The notes below the pieces were generated by a model that was given only the letters and a program-made list of their open reading frames with translations, ran no database searches and was not told the origin of the DNA. Positions 1 through 12,271 of a stretch of DNA of 64,000 nt are shown here, one piece after another. The DNA lies in NCBI RefSeq assembly GCF_902859705.1, contig NZ_CADIJO010000003.1:186001-250000 (forward strand), written 5' to 3'. How positions within the stretch are numbered: position 1 is the stretch's first letter; each line of letters begins with the position of its first letter. Both the position numbers and the translations under genes were made by a program. The DNA comes from Achromobacter deleyi (GTDB lineage: Bacteria > Pseudomonadota > Gammaproteobacteria > Burkholderiales > Burkholderiaceae_B).

Positions 1-1161
<1,161 letters not shown>

Positions 1162-1229
1162 GTGCCCGCTCCGTGAGATTTCCCGGCCCCGTGCCGTGCC
1201 CCATGGCGACCGGTCAAGGGTCGGCAAAA

Positions 1230-1278
1230 ACCAAAGTTTTACTTATGATTTTCATAATAAACCAAAGCTTTATTTATG
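1230..1278. promoter_or_regulatory. Direct repeat plus palindrome in the LysR/acetyltransferase gap (putative LysR operator)
   Basis: Two 18-base direct repeats, ACCAAAGTTTTACTTATG (1230-1247) and ACCAAAGCTTTATTTATG (1261-1278), differ at two positions and start 31 bases apart, about three helical turns. Between them lies the palindrome TTATGATTTTCATAA (1243-1257), an interrupted dyad of LysR type. The block is AT-rich and sits in the divergent promoter region. Binding by the adjacent LysR protein is inferred. Confidence 0.55.
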
Positions 1279-1359
1279 CATGGCGTTGCGCCACACTGGC
1301 GGCTGCTTGTCCCGCCTGCATGGCGATTTGCCTGCCCACCCTTTTCGCATTCCGTTTCC

Positions 1360-1905
1360 ATGTCGCAACCCGCCCCCACCGTCCTGATCCGCGATAGCGC
1401 GGAAGCCGACCTGCCCGCCATCAAGGCCATCTACGCGCACCACGTGCAGCACGGCACCGCGTCATTCGAACTGGACCCGCCGTCCATTGCCGAAATGCGC
1501 CAGCGGCGCGCCGGCATCCTGGAAAAGGAAATGCCCTACCTGGTGGCCGAGATCAACGGCGAAGTCGTGGGCTATGCCTACGTCACCGCCTACCGTCCGC
1601 GCCCGGCTTATCGCCACACCGTCGAAGACTCCGTCTACGTCAAGGCCGGCCGCGCCGGCCTGGGCATCGGCGGCAAGCTGCTGGCCGCGCTGATCGACCG
1701 CTGCACCGCGGCCGGCTGGCGCCAGATGCTGGCGGTGGTGGGCGACAGCCGCAACGCCGCCTCGCTGGCGGTGCATGCGCGCCAGGGCTTTCATCCGGTC
1801 GGCACGCTGCGGTCGGTGGGCCACAAGCATGGCGAATGGCGCGACACGGTGCTGATGCAACGCGCGCTGGGCGAGGGCGACGCGACGCCGCCGCAACGCC
1901 CGTGA
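1360..1905 (+). CDS. GNAT acetyltransferase, phosphinothricin/amino-acid N-acetyltransferase type
   Basis: A 181-residue single-domain GNAT enzyme that should move an acetyl group from acetyl-CoA to a small amine. It starts VLIRDSAEADLPAIKAIY and has the PAT/MnaT-like blocks GTASFELDPP, YAYVTAYRPRPAYRHTVEDSVYV, the CoA-binding GRAGLGIGGKLL (P-loop Q/RxxGxG/A type) and the C-terminal GFHPVGTLRSVGHKHGEWRDT. The in-frame ATG at 1360 is chosen over upstream starts because family similarity begins just after it. The end overlaps the MFS gene by four bases, so the two are probably co-translated. Relatives detoxify phosphinothricin or methionine sulfoximine; the actual substrate is not known. Confidence 0.88.
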   Translation: MSQPAPTVLIRDSAEADLPAIKAIYAHHVQHGTASFELDPPSIAEMRQRRAGILEKEMPYLVAEINGEVVGYAYVTAYRPRPAYRHTVEDSVYVKAGRAGLGIGGKLLAALIDRCTAAGWRQMLAVVGDSRNAASLAVHARQGFHPVGTLRSVGHKHGEWRDTVLMQRALGEGDATPPQRP

Positions 1906-3083
1906 TCGCCCCGCGGGCCATCGTCTGCCTGGGGCTGACCCAACTGGTCGGCTGGGGCGTCACCTTCTACCTGATCGGCGCGCTGGGCCCGGACATGGCC
2001 GCGGACCTGGGCTGGAACGCCGCCACCGTGTACGGCGGCTTCTCGGCCGCCATCGTCGTCATGGCGCTGGTGTCGCCGCTGGCCGGCCGCGCGGTCGACC
2101 ACTGGGGCGGCCACCGCGTCATGCCCGCGGGCGCCGTGTTGGCCGCCGCCGGCTGCGCCGCGCTGGCCGCCACCCACGGCGTCGTGACGTACTTCGCAGC
2201 CTGGATGCTGCTGGGCGTGGGCATGCGGCTGTGCCTGTACGACGCTGCCTTCGCGTCACTGGCGCGCGCCGCCGGGCCTGCCGCGCGGCGGCCGATGTCG
2301 CAGATCACGCTGTTCGGCGGACTGGCATCCACGGTGATGTGGCCGGTGGGCCATGCGCTGTCGGGCTGGCTGGGCTGGCGCGGCGCCGTGCTGGCCTATG
2401 GCGCGTTGGCGCTGGCCACGCTGCCGCTCTACCTGGCGCTGCCGCGCGCCCGCTACGCCGCGCCCATCAAGGATGCCGGCCAGGCCGGCACGGGCCTGGC
2501 GCGCGACAAGGCCGAACGCCGTCTGGCTGGCCTGCTGTACGCGGCAATCGCCATGCTCACCAACTTCCTGGCGGCCGGCAACGCGGCTCATCTGATCCCG
2601 CTGCTGTCGGGGCAGGGCCTGCCCGGCGCAATGGCCGTGAATATCGCGGCCCTGTGGGGCGTCGGGCAGTTCGCCTCGCGGTTGGCCGACGTGGCGCTGG
2701 GCTCGCGCCTGCATCCGCTGACGCTCACGCTGGCGGTGGCGGCGCTATTGCCGCTGTGCTTCGGGCTGGCGCTGCTGTCCGGCGGCAGCCTGGTTGCGCT
2801 GGCCGCCTACGCCTTGCTGTACGGCGCCTGCAACGGCCTGATGACCATCACCCGCGGCACGTTGCCGCTGGCGTTGTTCGACTTTCGCAGCTACGGCGCG
2901 CTGGTGGGCGCCCTGCTCATCCCCAGCTTCCTCTTGACCGCAGCCGCGCCGGTAGCCTATGCCTACGTGGTCGAACAGCACGGGGCACGCGCCGCGATGG
3001 GCCTGTCGGCCGGATTGGCCACGGCCATCCTGGCCGCGGCGCTGGCATTGCGCTGGCGCTTCATCGCCCGGACGCGAGAATGA
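1902..3083 (+). CDS. MFS transporter
   Basis: About 393 residues with some 12 hydrophobic segments, beginning IVCLGLTQLVGWGVTFYLIG and followed by the MFS-like loop PLAGRAVDHWGGHRVM (motif A region) after the second helix. The likely start is the GTG at 1902, which overlaps the acetyltransferase stop as GTGA. An upstream ATG at 1836 would lie inside that gene. It is an inner-membrane secondary transporter, and coupling to the acetyltransferase suggests export or import of the same compound. The 3' end overlaps the convergent regulator gene by 23 bases. The substrate is not predictable. Confidence 0.85.
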   Translation: MIAPRAIVCLGLTQLVGWGVTFYLIGALGPDMAADLGWNAATVYGGFSAAIVVMALVSPLAGRAVDHWGGHRVMPAGAVLAAAGCAALAATHGVVTYFAAWMLLGVGMRLCLYDAAFASLARAAGPAARRPMSQITLFGGLASTVMWPVGHALSGWLGWRGAVLAYGALALATLPLYLALPRARYAAPIKDAGQAGTGLARDKAERRLAGLLYAAIAMLTNFLAAGNAAHLIPLLSGQGLPGAMAVNIAALWGVGQFASRLADVALGSRLHPLTLTLAVAALLPLCFGLALLSGGSLVALAAYALLYGACNGLMTITRGTLPLALFDFRSYGALVGALLIPSFLLTAAAPVAYAYVVEQHGARAAMGLSAGLATAILAAALALRWRFIARTRE

Positions 3084-3825
3084 TGGGCGCGCGGCCATCG
3101 TCCGCGTCCTGCACCAACGCGCCCGAAAACGAATAGCCCGATCCGCGCATGCTGCGGATAGGAATCGACAGCCCCGCCGCCTCACCCTTGCGCTTGAGGC
3201 GGCTGATGACCAGGTCCAGCGCGCGCCCATTGCCCGGAATGTCCATGTCGTCGACCGCGAAATCGCTACGGCGCACGACCTTGTCGGGATGCCCTTGCAT
3301 GCCCTTGAGCACCGCCCGCTCCATCGGCGTCAGGTTCACGCCCGCACCCGCCGGCGACAGCAAGGTCCACTCGTTGTCGCACAGGCGCCAGGCGTTGTCC
3401 GCCACGCGGGTTTCCAGCACGCAGGCGGGCGCCTCGACACGGCGCGCCGCCGGTTGCACCGGCAGGCACAGCGACAGCTTGCGCTGCGCCGACTGGATTG
3501 CCGCGGCGACCTCGCTGTAGCTGATGCTGGTGCCGTAGCAACTGTCGGCGCCGGCCAGGAGCGCATTGATGCGCACGGCCGGGCTTTCCATGTTGCGGAT
3601 GGCGATGATCGTGGAATGCGAGAAACGCGCTCGCAATTGCCCGATCGTGATGTCCAGGTCCCGAGGCAGGCACAGGTGCACCTGGATGTCGCCGGGATGG
3701 CGCGGCGGCGCCGAATCCTGCAACGAAACGGGGTTCAGGACGAAACCGATCTGCTCCAGGGAATTCGAGATGCCCTGCTTGGCAAATTCATTGTCGAAGA
3801 TGAGGATGATGCGCGACCGAGTCAT
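3061..3825 (-). CDS. Winged-helix response-regulator-like protein with degenerate receiver domain
   Basis: A 254-residue protein. The C-terminal part (about 150-245) is an OmpR/PhoB-type winged helix: LTPMERAVLKGMQGHPDKVVRRSDF, then ALDLVISRLKRKGEAAGL and the wing IRSMRGSGYSF. The N-terminal 120 residues resemble a receiver domain (start SRIILIFDNEF), but the acidic pair is incomplete and the phospho-acceptor position in DIQVHLCLP lacks Asp. It is therefore probably not a phosphorylation-controlled regulator. No histidine kinase gene is nearby. AGGG lies 9 bases before the ATG. A 38-bp palindrome about 135 bases upstream could be its operator. Confidence 0.75.
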   Translation of the reverse strand: MTRSRIILIFDNEFAKQGISNSLEQIGFVLNPVSLQDSAPPRHPGDIQVHLCLPRDLDITIGQLRARFSHSTIIAIRNMESPAVRINALLAGADSCYGTSISYSEVAAAIQSAQRKLSLCLPVQPAARRVEAPACVLETRVADNAWRLCDNEWTLLSPAGAGVNLTPMERAVLKGMQGHPDKVVRRSDFAVDDMDIPGNGRALDLVISRLKRKGEAAGLSIPIRSMRGSGYSFSGALVQDADDGRAPIILASGR

Positions 3826-3957
3826 GAGATTGAGCCCTGATTAATGACGCCTTTCCATCGAACGGTATTGAAATGTTTATTTGCATCTCAACACTTGGAA
3901 CAGGGTCGCAAAAAAAGCGCACTCAATCCTTAAACAGCGTTCTAAACGAACTAAATC

Positions 3958-3995
3958 ATTGAATTTTCCTCATTTTAAAATGAAGAAAATTCAAT
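3958..3995. promoter_or_regulatory. 38-bp near-perfect AT-rich palindrome
   Basis: Two 19-base arms centred between 3976 and 3977, ATTGAATTTTCCTCATTTT and its reverse complement, differ by a single mismatch. It lies in an AT-rich gap between queC (ends at 4051) and the start of the regulator (3825). It lacks a clean uridine tract after the hairpin on either strand and its stem is weak, so an operator is more likely than a terminator. Confidence 0.6.
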
Positions 3996-4050
3996 ATATC
4001 GAAATAGAATTCAGCGATCGGCGAAACGTAGCGATATCCGTGGCGGCCTG

Positions 4051-4764
4051 TCAGGCCCCTTTCGCCGCCACCCATTTTTCCCAACCGGCCACCCGCAGCT
4101 TGCAGGCCGGGCAGGTGCCGCAACCGTAGCCCCAGGCATGCCGCGCGCCGCGCTCGCCCAGGTAGCAGGTGTGGCTTTCTTCGACGATGGTCTCGACCAG
4201 CGCGTCGCCGCCCAAGGTGTGCGCCAGCGCCCAGGTTTCGGACTTGTCGATCCACATGAGCGGGGTTTCGATGGTGACCCGGCTGCCCAGGCCCAGGCCC
4301 AGCGCCACCTGCTGCGCCTTGATGGTGTCGTCGCGGCAATCGGGGTAGCCGGAAAAATCGGTTTCGCACATGCCGCCCACCAGCACGTCCAGCTGGCGTC
4401 GGTAGCCCAGCGCGGCGGCCAGCGTCAGGAACAAGAGGTTGCGGCCCGGCACGAACGTATTGGGCAGGCCGTTGGCCTGCATCTCGATGGCGCGGTCGCT
4501 GGTCATGGCGGTGTCGCCCACCTGGCCCAGCACCTTCAGGTCCAGCAGATGGTCTTCGCCCAGGCGCGGCGCCCACTCGGGAAAGCGCGCACGGAATTCG
4601 CGCAGCACGTTCAGGCGCGCATCGAGCTCGATGCGGTGGCGTTGGCCGTAATCGAACGCCACGGTTTCCACATGGGCATAGCGGTCCAGCGCCCAGGCCA
4701 GGCAAGTGGTGGAATCCTGGCCGCCCGAAAACAGCACGAGCGCGCGACGTTGGTGATTTTGCAT
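4051..4764 (-). CDS. queC: 7-cyano-7-deazaguanine (preQ0) synthase
   Basis: A 237-residue QueC of normal length. It converts 7-carboxy-7-deazaguanine to preQ0 with ATP and ammonia in queuosine tRNA-modification synthesis, in the cytosol. The PP-loop SGGQDST is at residues 13-19, and the family blocks [10 protein letters not shown] and [21 protein letters not shown] are present. The four zinc ligands are Cys200, Cys215, Cys218 and Cys221 (GCGTCPAC). It is transcribed divergently from ppc. No queD or queE is adjacent, so the other queuosine genes must lie elsewhere. Confidence 0.97.
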   Translation of the reverse strand: MQNHQRRALVLFSGGQDSTTCLAWALDRYAHVETVAFDYGQRHRIELDARLNVLREFRARFPEWAPRLGEDHLLDLKVLGQVGDTAMTSDRAIEMQANGLPNTFVPGRNLLFLTLAAALGYRRQLDVLVGGMCETDFSGYPDCRDDTIKAQQVALGLGLGSRVTIETPLMWIDKSETWALAHTLGGDALVETIVEESHTCYLGERGARHAWGYGCGTCPACKLRVAGWEKWVAAKGA

Positions 4765-4933
4765 GAAAGGGGGTTTCTGGAAAGACGAAGGGATAGGCCA
4801 GACTTTACCGCAGCCAGGCGCCTCTCCCGTAAGGAAGCCTGCGTAAAATCGATTCCGTTTTTCATCACGGTTTCACAGCAGCGCGCACGTTCCCACCCTT
4901 CCCATTCCCGCAGCCCGACGGATCTCCCGCCCG

Positions 4934-7783
<2,850 letters not shown>

Positions 7784-7849
7784 GTGACCGCGCATGGCTG
7801 GGCACGGCGCCCGGCCATGCATTGCGGGGGTGCCGGCCTACGCTATAAA

Positions 7850-7866
7850 ATGAGTATTATTCTCAT
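7850..7866. promoter_or_regulatory. Putative Fur box before the ECF sigma gene
   Basis: ATGAGTATTATTCTCAT is an AT-rich inverted repeat with ATGAG/CTCAT ends resembling the Fur consensus (GATAATGATAATCATTATC). It lies 47 bases before the sigma factor start and overlaps a possible -10 (TATAAA at 7845). Iron repression through Fur is the usual control of FecI-type sigma genes. Confidence 0.65.
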
Positions 7867-7913
7867 CTCATTGCGCCGGGCCTTCCGCATGCCTTTGCGC
7901 CGGAGGCCGTGCC

Positions 7914-8435
7914 ATGTCCCCCCCCGAATCCGCCGTGCCGCGACAGGGCATCGAGAGCCTGTATGCCGAACACCATGGCTGGCTGCGCAGCTGGTTGCGG
8001 CGGCGGCTGGGCGACGCCTGGGACGCGGCCGACCTGGCGCACGACACCTACCTGCGCATCCTGCACAGCGGCCGCCTGCCCGAACCGCACCAGTCGCGCC
8101 AGCATCTGGCACAGATCGCCCGCTGCCTGGTGATCGACCTGCACCGCCGCCGCCAGATCGAAGCCGCCTACCTGGAAACCATCGCCCACCTGCCGCGCCC
8201 GCAGGCGCCGTCGGAAGAAGCGCGCGCGCTGGCCATCGAGGCCCTGGTCGAGATCGACGCCATCCTCAACCAATTGCCGGCCAAGGCGCGCGAAGCGCTG
8301 CTGCTGTGCAAGCTGGACGGCCTGCCCTACAGCGACATTGCGGCGCGGCTGGGCGTGTCGGTGTCGTCGGTGAAGAAATACATCGCTGCCGCCCTGCTGG
8401 CCTGCTACCAGGCGCAGTGGGCGGCGCACGGTTGA
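7914..8435 (+). CDS. FecI-type ECF RNA polymerase sigma factor
   Basis: A 173-residue ECF sigma factor. Region 2 is seen in LYAEHHGWLRSWLRRRLGD and DLAHDTYLRIL (residues about 15-60), and region 4 in LPAKAREALLLCKLDGLPYSDIA then GVSVSSVKKYIAAAL (about 115-165). It should redirect RNA polymerase to the receptor promoter when its FecR partner signals ligand-bound receptor. The FecR gene begins four bases downstream, and the receptor gene follows. The upstream Fur-like site indicates iron control. Confidence 0.93.
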   Translation: MSPPESAVPRQGIESLYAEHHGWLRSWLRRRLGDAWDAADLAHDTYLRILHSGRLPEPHQSRQHLAQIARCLVIDLHRRRQIEAAYLETIAHLPRPQAPSEEARALAIEALVEIDAILNQLPAKAREALLLCKLDGLPYSDIAARLGVSVSSVKKYIAAALLACYQAQWAAHG

Positions 8436-8439
8436 CGCC

Positions 8440-9435
8440 ATGACAGACGCCTCCCGCGTGGCCCAACCGGCCCTGGACCCCGCCATCCTGCAGCAGGCGG
8501 CCGAATGGATCGCCCAGTTGTGGTCGGACGACGTCACCGACCAGGACCGCACCGACTGCGCCCGCTGGCGCGCCAGGCACCCCGATCATGAACAGGCCTG
8601 GCAGCGCCTGCTGGCGTTCGAGGGCAAGCTCCTGGGCTTGCCGCGGGACGCCGCCCGCCATGCCCTGCGCCGACCCGCAACCAGCGCCGGCCGGCGCCGC
8701 GCCCTGCGCGCGCTGAGCCTGGGAGTGATCGTGCTGGGCGCCGGCTATGCCGCACGCAGCACCGGCACCTGGCAGCGCGCAACAGCCGACTACCGCAGCG
8801 CCACGGGCGAAATCCGCGACCTGACCCTGCCGGACGGCACGCGCGTCACCCTGTCCACCGCGTCGGCCATCGACCTGCGCTTTTCCGATACCGAACGGCT
8901 GGTGGTGCTGCGCGCAGGCGAAATCCTGATTGCCACCGCGCCCGATACCGCCGCCCTGGCGCGCCCCTTCCTGGTCCGCACGCGGCACGGCTCGGTACAG
9001 GCGCTGGGCACGCGCTACAGCGTGCGCGATGACGACGACACCACGCGCGTGGCGGTGTTCGAAGGCGCGGTTGAAATCCGCCCCATGGACGCGCCGGGCC
9101 AGGCCGTCCGCCTGGATGCCGGCCAGGGCTCGCGCTTTTCGCGCGACCGCGTCGAGCCGCCCGCGGCCGCGAACGATGACGCGGCCGCCTGGAGCCGGGG
9201 CCTGCTGGTGGCCGACGGCATGCGCCTGGAGGACTTCACCGCCGAACTGGCGCGCTACCGGTCCGGCGTCGTGCGCTGCGACCCCGCGGTCGCCGACCTG
9301 CGCGTGAGCGGCGTGTTTTCACTGCGCGACACCGACAGGGCGCTGGAGAACCTGACGCGCGGGCTACCGGTGGCCGTCGTGTATCGCACGCGCTATTGGG
9401 TCACGCTGCGCGCGGCGGATCGTCCCGCAGACTGA
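8440..9435 (+). CDS. FecR-type anti-sigma/signal-transducing protein
   Basis: A 331-residue protein with the N-terminal cytosolic FecR segment (AAEWIAQLWSDDVTDQDRTD, then WRARHPDHEQAWQRL), one transmembrane helix at about 88-107 (ALRALSLGVIVLGAGYAA) and a periplasmic FecR beta domain (DLTLPDGTRVTLSTAS, VQALGTRYSVR, VAVFEGAVEI). It relays ligand binding from the outer-membrane receptor's N-terminal domain to the upstream sigma factor. The order sigma, FecR, receptor is the standard cell-surface signalling unit. Confidence 0.93.
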   Translation: MTDASRVAQPALDPAILQQAAEWIAQLWSDDVTDQDRTDCARWRARHPDHEQAWQRLLAFEGKLLGLPRDAARHALRRPATSAGRRRALRALSLGVIVLGAGYAARSTGTWQRATADYRSATGEIRDLTLPDGTRVTLSTASAIDLRFSDTERLVVLRAGEILIATAPDTAALARPFLVRTRHGSVQALGTRYSVRDDDDTTRVAVFEGAVEIRPMDAPGQAVRLDAGQGSRFSRDRVEPPAAANDDAAAWSRGLLVADGMRLEDFTAELARYRSGVVRCDPAVADLRVSGVFSLRDTDRALENLTRGLPVAVVYRTRYWVTLRAADRPAD

Positions 9436-9545
9436 CGCCCGCCGCCGTTACAACTTTTCTGCGCGATCGCTTGTCCCTCAGGCCGGCTCGTTCGGGATAC
9501 AGGGTGACTCCCTTTTCCCTCGACCCGATCAGCAAGGCTTACTTC

Positions 9546-12017
9546 ATGTCCGTTCACCCGCCGTTCCGTCGCCGCCCACCTGCCGCGCCGTCTTCCCGCC
9601 CGCTTCGTCGCCTGGCCGCCTCGCAGCGCGCCGCCGCGATCCGGCTGGCGCTCTTGATGGGCGGCGGGCTGGCCGCCTGCGCCACCGCGCCGCTGGCACA
9701 GGCCCAGGCCAGCGCCGAGGCGCGCCGCCCCTACACCGTGGCCGCCGGCCCGCTCGGCCAGGCGCTCAATGCCTACGCCAGCGCGGCAGGCGTCGAACTG
9801 ACCATGAACGACGGCCTGCTGCAAGGCAAGCGCAGCGACGGCATCGCCGGAACCTACACCGTGGGCGAAGGTTTCGCGGCGCTGCTGCGCGGCCACGGCC
9901 TGCAAGCCCGGCGCGAAGCCAACGGCAGCTACACCCTCGCGCCCGCGCCAGCCACGTCGTCGGACGCCACCACGCTGGAGGCCGTCACCGTCACCGCACG
10001 GCCGGAAAGCGCCACCGGTCCGCTGCATGGCTACGCCGCCCGCGTCAGTGCCACCGGCACCAAGACCGACACGCCCATCATCGAAACGCCCCAATCGATC
10101 ACCGTGGTGGGGGCGGAAGAAATCGAGACGCTCAAAGCGCAGAGCCTGCAGGACGCGCTGGGCTACGTGGCGGGCGTGAGCCGCGCGGAAGGCCAGGACC
10201 GTACCTCCGACAGCCTGTTCCTGCGCGGCTTTCGCGGCAGCCAGGGCAACTATTTCCGCGACGGTACGTTGTACACAGTGAACATCTACAACGGGCGCCA
10301 GGAGCTGTACGGCCTGGAACGGGTCGAATTCCTCAAGGGCGCAGCCTCGGTGCTCTATGGTGCCGCGCCGCCGGGCGGCGTGATCAACACGGTCAGCAAG
10401 CGGCCCACTGTCGAACCGCTGCATGAACTGAACATCGAGGCGGGCAACTTTCGCCGCAAGCAGATTTCCGGCGACTTTGGCGGCGCCCTCGACGACGAGG
10501 GCAAATGGTCTTATCGCCTGACCGCCCTCAAGCGCGACAGCGACGCCTTCATCGATTACGTCCCGGATGACCGGACCTACGTGGCCCCGGCGCTCAAGTG
10601 GCAGCCCACCGATGCTACCTCCCTGACGCTGCTGGCCGAATACCAGGAAGATCGCACGGCCTATGTCTATGGCCTGCCGGCCCAGGGCACGGTGCTGCCA
10701 AACATCAACGGCAAGATCCCCCGCAACCGATACACCGGCGAACCGGGCTTCGACAAATTCGTCATGAAGCGCTATTCGGTCGGCTACCTGTTCGAACACG
10801 CGTTCACGGACCAGCTCAAGCTGCGCAACAGCGTGCGCTACTTCCACGCAGACAGCACCTATTTCTCTACCGACATCTGGCAGTTGCAGGCCGATCAGCG
10901 CCACACGGCCGACCGCGGCGCCATGCCGCGCTGGGACCGTTCATCCGCCGTGGTGGCCGATACGTCGCTGCAGTACGACCTGGATACCGGCCCGCTGCAC
11001 CACACGTGGCTGGCCGGCCTGGACTATTCGCTGCCCAAGCATGAGACCGAGCGCTATGTGCGCGCCAACAACAACATCGATCTCTACGACCCGGTCTACG
11101 GCGTGCCCCTGGGGCCCGCGCAACCCTTCCCGGGATCGTCCTCTAAAAGCGACATGAAACGTCTGGGTGTCTATCTCCAGGATCAGATCAAGATCGCCGA
11201 CAAATGGGTCGTGCTGCTGGGGGGGCGGCACGACTGGGTCACGCTCAACGAGCGCAATTTCTTCACGGGTGAAAAGCTCGCGGACAATGAAAAGAGCCAG
11301 GCCTTCACCGGCCGCGCCGGCGTGGTCTACCTGGCCGACAATGGCCTCGCGCCGTTCCTGAGCTACAGCGAATCGTTCGAGCCGACCAGCGGCCAGGACC
11401 GCCAGGGCAACCGCTTCAAGCCCACCACCGGCCAACAATACGAGGCCGGCCTGCGCTACCAGCCGGCGGGGTCGGACACCATGCTGTCCGCGGCGATCTA
11501 CCAGCTGACGCGCAAGAACGTGACGGTGGCCGACCCGTTCGACACGAACTATGAAATCCAGGCCGGACAGGCCCGTGCACGCGGCCTTGAGCTGGAAGCC
11601 CGCACCCGCATCGGCCGTCACGCCAACCTGATCGCCGCCTACGCCTATACCGATGCGCGCACGCTCAAGGCCAGCCCGCTGCAGCCCGACGAGGTCGGCA
11701 AGCGCCTGAACTCGGTGCCCTTCAATCAATTCTCGGTGTGGGGCGACTATGGCTTCGGCGCCTTCGGCCTGCCGGGGCTGCGAGTCGGCGCGGGCGTGCG
11801 CTATGTCGGCAGCACACGCGGCATGGCGCACGGCACGGCGGTCGAGGTGCCGTCGTTCACGCTGCTCGATGCGATGGTCAGCTACACCACCGGACCATGG
11901 CGGTTCGCGCTCAACGCCACCAACCTGGCCGACAAGACCTACATCGGCAGTTGCACTTACGGCTGCTTCTATGGCGAGCCGCGTCGGGTGATCGGCACGG
12001 CAAGCTATCGCTGGTAA
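9546..12017 (+). CDS. TonB-dependent siderophore receptor with signalling (STN) domain
   Basis: An 823-residue outer-membrane receptor. The start at 9546 places a long Arg/Pro-rich signal sequence ending near AQAQASAEA. Next come a secretin/TonB short N-terminal domain (about 60-110, YTVAAGPLGQALNAYASAAG), the TonB-box region (LEAVTVTAR), a plug domain (TDTPIIETPQSITVVGAEEI and GLERVEFLKGAASVLYGAAPPGG) and a beta-barrel ending in the outer-membrane-type aromatic terminus SYRW. The STN domain fits signalling to the FecR protein upstream. It belongs to the ferrichrome/pyoverdine-type group; the exact siderophore is not predictable. Confidence 0.95.
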   Translation: MSVHPPFRRRPPAAPSSRPLRRLAASQRAAAIRLALLMGGGLAACATAPLAQAQASAEARRPYTVAAGPLGQALNAYASAAGVELTMNDGLLQGKRSDGIAGTYTVGEGFAALLRGHGLQARREANGSYTLAPAPATSSDATTLEAVTVTARPESATGPLHGYAARVSATGTKTDTPIIETPQSITVVGAEEIETLKAQSLQDALGYVAGVSRAEGQDRTSDSLFLRGFRGSQGNYFRDGTLYTVNIYNGRQELYGLERVEFLKGAASVLYGAAPPGGVINTVSKRPTVEPLHELNIEAGNFRRKQISGDFGGALDDEGKWSYRLTALKRDSDAFIDYVPDDRTYVAPALKWQPTDATSLTLLAEYQEDRTAYVYGLPAQGTVLPNINGKIPRNRYTGEPGFDKFVMKRYSVGYLFEHAFTDQLKLRNSVRYFHADSTYFSTDIWQLQADQRHTADRGAMPRWDRSSAVVADTSLQYDLDTGPLHHTWLAGLDYSLPKHETERYVRANNNIDLYDPVYGVPLGPAQPFPGSSSKSDMKRLGVYLQDQIKIADKWVVLLGGRHDWVTLNERNFFTGEKLADNEKSQAFTGRAGVVYLADNGLAPFLSYSESFEPTSGQDRQGNRFKPTTGQQYEAGLRYQPAGSDTMLSAAIYQLTRKNVTVADPFDTNYEIQAGQARARGLELEARTRIGRHANLIAAYAYTDARTLKASPLQPDEVGKRLNSVPFNQFSVWGDYGFGAFGLPGLRVGAGVRYVGSTRGMAHGTAVEVPSFTLLDAMVSYTTGPWRFALNATNLADKTYIGSCTYGCFYGEPRRVIGTASYRW

Positions 12018-12123
12018 CGCCGTGACCGGCGGGGGCGAACGGCCCCCGCCGTCCACCTGGCGTACACCCCAAAAACCCCATTTGTCCACCCCCGGCAACT
12101 TTTAGTACTATCTTCCTCAGAAA

Positions 12124-12156
12124 TTCTATATACGCACAAATGTTCGTATATAGAAC
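12124..12156. promoter_or_regulatory. Palindromic operator containing GTTC-N7-GAAC before the acyl-CoA dehydrogenase gene
   Basis: A 32-bp inverted repeat (12124-12155) has 15-base arms, TTCTATATACG plus CACA or AACA, with one mismatch. Its right half contains GTTCGTATATAGAAC (12142-12156), the same GTTC-N7-GAAC layout as the two palindromes before scoA. Common control by the local IclR regulator is inferred. Confidence 0.55.
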
Positions 12157-12271
12157 ACAACGATTTTTCTGGCCCGCGCACAGGAAGACACCGACGGAAG
12201 AGACAGATCGCATTTCCCTGGTTCCGCCTGTGCTGCCTGCCGCGCGCCATGTAAGGCCCAAGCGAACCCTC

